Assembly: GCF_013911085.1 (NCBI RefSeq)
Contig: NZ_JACERN010000011.1
Span: 1 to 34,254, forward strand
Reading direction: 5' to 3'
DNA from: Aquitalea aquatica
Lineage (GTDB): Bacteria > Pseudomonadota > Gammaproteobacteria > Burkholderiales > Chromobacteriaceae
DNA length: 34,254 nucleotides
Part shown: positions 32,014 through 34,254 of the stretch, piece by piece
Layout of the letters: each line of letters starts with the position of its first letter
How positions within the stretch are numbered: the first letter of the stretch is position 1
Translations under genes and position numbers: made by a program
Notes under the pieces: generated by a model
What the model was told of the DNA's origin: nothing
The model's database searches: none
Seen by the model: the letters and a program-made list of their open reading frames with translations, nothing else

Positions 32014-32483
32014 TTCGCCTCCTTGCCACAGGCTGCCAGCAGGGCGCTGAGTTTTTCCGGAGTGACGCGCGCATGCAGCTGGCCATCCAGCTGCAAGGCC
32101 GGGGCACAGGCACAGGCCCCCAGGCAGTAGACCGGGCGCAATTCAAGCTGGCCGTCCGCCGTGTGGCCGTGGTCGTCCACCCCCAGTTGTGTGCGCAGCT
32201 GGGCGGCCAGCGCCTCGGAACCCATGCTCTGGCAGGCTTCGGCGCGGCACAGGCGCAGGCTGTGCGCGGCAGGCGGGGTGGTACGGAAATCATGATAGAA
32301 GCCGATGACGCCATGCACCTCGGCCTGACTCTGGTTCATGGCGCGGGCAATCGCCGGGATGGATTCAGCCGGAATATGGCCCAGTGCATCCTGTACGGCG
32401 TGCAGCAGCGGCAGCAGGCCGCCGGGCAAGTCCCGGTATTGCTGCAGCAGTTGCTGAAGGGTGTCTTGTTGTTGTGCGTTCAT
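32007..32483 (-). CDS. fdsG: NAD-dependent formate dehydrogenase gamma subunit
   Basis: A 158-residue NuoE-like subunit with a thioredoxin-like [2Fe-2S] domain. The ligands are Cys79, Cys84, Cys120 and Cys124 (CRAEAC; YCLGAC). VHGVIGFYHDFRTTP (56-70) is a family hallmark. The start at 32483 is chosen from AGGA eight bases upstream and family length; the frame extends 40 codons further without similarity. First gene of fdsGBAD, 146 bases downstream of fdhA on the same strand. Confidence 0.95.
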   Translation of the reverse strand: MNAQQQDTLQQLLQQYRDLPGGLLPLLHAVQDALGHIPAESIPAIARAMNQSQAEVHGVIGFYHDFRTTPPAAHSLRLCRAEACQSMGSEALAAQLRTQLGVDDHGHTADGQLELRPVYCLGACACAPALQLDGQLHARVTPEKLSALLAACGKEAKC

Positions 32484-32529
32484 GCTTGCGGTCCTGCGGG
32501 TGAGCCCTGCTTGAAAACATGCTGTTTGA

Positions 32530-32561
32530 CTGTCAGACGGCAAGATTGCGCCGTCTGACAG
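32530..32561 (-). other. 12-bp perfect hairpin between fdhA and fdsG
   Basis: CTGTCAGACGGC (32530-32541) pairs exactly with GCCGTCTGACAG (32550-32561), loop eight bases. On the minus strand it is followed by TCAAACAGCATGTTTTC, a poor U-run. It could be a weak terminator, an attenuator before fdsG or a protein site. Confidence 0.6.
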
Positions 32562-32629
32562 CTCACTGCAATGCCCAATTGGCGTTAGTTTCCAGTCGGG
32601 CAACTACTCCTTGATGGTGAGGCCCGCCT

Positions 32630-33832
32630 TCAGGCTGCGCTGAGCAATTGCAGATGCGGGTCGATGACGAATTTCTTCGGTGCGCCGCCATCGAAAGCCG
32701 CATAGCCCTGTGGGGCCTGATCCAGCGTGATCAGCTCCACCCCCACCACTTCGGCAATATTGATGCGGTCCCACAGAATGGCCTGCATCAGCGCACGGTT
32801 GTACTTCATCACCGGGGTCTGGCCGGTAAAGAAGGTATGCGACTTGGCCCAGCCCAAGCCCAGGCGCACCGACAGGCTGCCACGGCGGGCAGCTTCGTCC
32901 TTGGCACCGGGGTCGTCGGTCACATACAGGCCGGGAATGCCGATACGCCCTGCTTCGCGGGTGACTTCCATCAAGGAATTGAGCACGGTGGCCGGGGCCT
33001 CGTGCTGCGAACCGGTATGGCCATGGCCACGCGCCTCAAAGCCAACGGCATCAATTGCACAATCGACTTCCGGCACGCCCAGAATGGCGGCGATCTGCTC
33101 GGCCAGCGTAGCGTCCTGCGACAGGTCGGCGGTTTCAAAGCCCACCGCCCGCGCATGTACCAGCCGTGCCGGGTTCACATCGCCGACAATCACCACCGCC
33201 GCACCCAGCAAGCGGGCGGAAGCCGCCGCCGCCAGCCCCACCGGCCCTGCTCCGGCCACATACACCGTACTGCCGGGGCCAACCCCGGCGGAAACTGCAC
33301 CGTGATAACCGGTGGGCAGAATGTCGGACAGGCAGGTGAGATCGCGGATCTTGGCCATGGCCTGATCGCGGTCGGGGAATTTCAGCAGGTTAAAGTCGGC
33401 GTAGGGCACCATCACGTATTCGGCCTGACCGCCCACCCAGCCGCCCATGTCGACATAGCCATAGGCGCCCCCGGCACGGGACGGGTTCACCGACAGGCAG
33501 ACGCCGGTGTTCTGCTCCTTGCAGCAGCGGCAGCGGCCACACGCCACATTGAACGGCACCGACACGATGTCGCCCTTTTTCAGGGTTTCCACATCGCTGC
33601 CCAGCTCGATCACCTCGCCGGTGATTTCATGGCCAAGCACCAGCCCGGAAGGCGCGGTGGTGCGGCCACGCACCATGTGCTGGTCCGAGCCACAGATATT
33701 GGTGCTCAATACTTTCAGGATTACCCCATGGCCCAGCTTGCGGCCCTGGGGGGATACCAGTTCGGGAAAGGGGATGTGCTGCACCTCCACCTTGCCTGGA
33801 CCTACATAAACGACTCCGCGGTTTCCCGTCAT
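32630..33832 (-). CDS. fdhA: glutathione-independent formaldehyde dehydrogenase (zinc, NAD+)
   Basis: A 400-residue medium-chain zinc dehydrogenase like Pseudomonas putida formaldehyde dehydrogenase (about 398), oxidising formaldehyde to formate with NAD+ without glutathione. Catalytic zinc ligands are Cys47 (NICGSDQH), His68 (GHE) and Asp170 (LSD). Structural zinc ligands are Cys98, Cys101, Cys104 and Cys112. The nucleotide-binding motif is AGAGPVGLAAA (193-203). The start (MTGNRGVVYVGPGKVEV) has GAGGAG at seven bases; a 20-residue upstream extension is not conserved. It precedes fdsGBAD, which would oxidise its product. Confidence 0.95.
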   Translation of the reverse strand: MTGNRGVVYVGPGKVEVQHIPFPELVSPQGRKLGHGVILKVLSTNICGSDQHMVRGRTTAPSGLVLGHEITGEVIELGSDVETLKKGDIVSVPFNVACGRCRCCKEQNTGVCLSVNPSRAGGAYGYVDMGGWVGGQAEYVMVPYADFNLLKFPDRDQAMAKIRDLTCLSDILPTGYHGAVSAGVGPGSTVYVAGAGPVGLAAAASARLLGAAVVIVGDVNPARLVHARAVGFETADLSQDATLAEQIAAILGVPEVDCAIDAVGFEARGHGHTGSQHEAPATVLNSLMEVTREAGRIGIPGLYVTDDPGAKDEAARRGSLSVRLGLGWAKSHTFFTGQTPVMKYNRALMQAILWDRINIAEVVGVELITLDQAPQGYAAFDGGAPKKFVIDPHLQLLSAA

Positions 33833-34254
33833 TGTTGTCTCCTCACTGCTACCACATCGGAGCGCGCCCCGCTCCGGGGGAGGTATTGGCAACAGCGGCC
33901 AGCACCCACCCTACGGTAATGGCGCACAGGTAGCAGGACTTGAACAAATACGACAGCTTTACCATGGATAACGTCTGATTGCTTCCACGGCCAGTACAGC
34001 AAAAAAACCTGTTGAATCATGGGGTTTTATGCATAGAACCGGCAGCAGCCGAATGCCGCAATGCACAAGACCCCGACTGATGTCGGGACACGCCTGAACG
34101 CGGGAGTCGAAGCAGCCCCGGTCCCGGCAGCGCGAGCCGACGCAGACCTGCCGCACAGGGTAAGTAGCGGTCGGCTGTTCGAAGTAGCGCGACGCTAGCG
34201 CGCCGCAAGTTCCGGCCGCGCCCTGGGCGGCATGGCTGGGGCGGGAATTCGACG
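33833..34254. other. non-coding right end, upstream of fdhA
   Basis: No supportable gene. It should contain the fdhA promoter, which I cannot place with confidence. A 6-bp stem CCCGAC-TGAT-GTCGGG (34072-34087) could be a terminator stem of a gene lying to the right, or chance. The last 100 bases are GC-rich, with repeated GCGCG clusters around 34188-34204. Confidence 0.4.

Noticed and set aside
33829-34208. Small minus-strand frames at the right end
   Set aside because: None has a ribosome-binding site, conserved motif or plausible composition; they overlap each other in different frames.
1-34254. CRISPR arrays, tRNA genes, IS elements or prophage
   Set aside because: I saw no regularly spaced repeats, no cloverleaf-like sequence, no transposase or integrase and no terminal repeats flanking cargo.

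Overview
The window looks like a chromosomal segment of a betaproteobacterium, most likely Neisseriales/Chromobacteriaceae (Aquitalea/Chromobacterium type). This is inferred from the high GC content, the gene families, a stand-alone RlmK, a complete iscRSUA-hscBA-fdx-iscX operon, and an fds-type NAD formate dehydrogenase next to a glutathione-independent formaldehyde dehydrogenase. The genus is a guess. I see no tRNA, CRISPR array, IS element or prophage; almost all of the window is ordinary core or metabolic sequence.

Layout. (1) 1-400: on the minus strand, a strong rRNA-type promoter, a boxA antiterminator and leader sequence running off the left edge, so a 16S rRNA operon probably lies just outside. 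(2) 400-2900, minus strand: thioredoxin-like protein, CHMI-type tautomerase, rRNA methyltransferase RlmK, and CoaD. (3) 3074-9034, minus strand: dipeptide ABC importer dppABCDF, with a terminator and a candidate FNR/ANR-type promoter in the gap between dppA and dppB. (4) 9212-10333, minus strand: a FabH-like KAS III of the 373-residue type. (5) 10597-16452, plus strand: full isc operon behind an IscR type 1 operator. (6) 16569-17917: glutathione S-transferase and uridine kinase, separated by a terminator that leaves almost no room for a udk promoter.

(7) 18400-24842, plus strand: a six-gene catabolic operon (metal-dependent D-serine-dehydratase-like PLP enzyme, GntP permease, MurR/RpiR regulator, N-acyl-D-amino-acid deacylase, RidA, KdgK). 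The presence of a true KDG kinase suggests it is not simply for D-amino acids. A coherent reading is uptake of N-acetyl-D-glucosaminate (an N-acyl-D-3-hydroxy amino acid), deacylation, ammonia elimination to 2-keto-3-deoxygluconate, imine clearance by RidA, and phosphorylation to KDPG, which an RpiR/HexR-like regulator could sense. This is my main hypothesis for an undescribed system. (8) 25062-27150: an orphan fimbrial adhesin-like protein and an orphan periplasmic solute-binding-like protein. (9) 27360-33832, minus strand: fdhA then fdsG-fdsB-fdsA-fdsD, a formaldehyde-to-formate-to-CO2 module producing NADH, without the usual fdsC between fdsA and fdsD. The last 420 bases hold no gene I can support.
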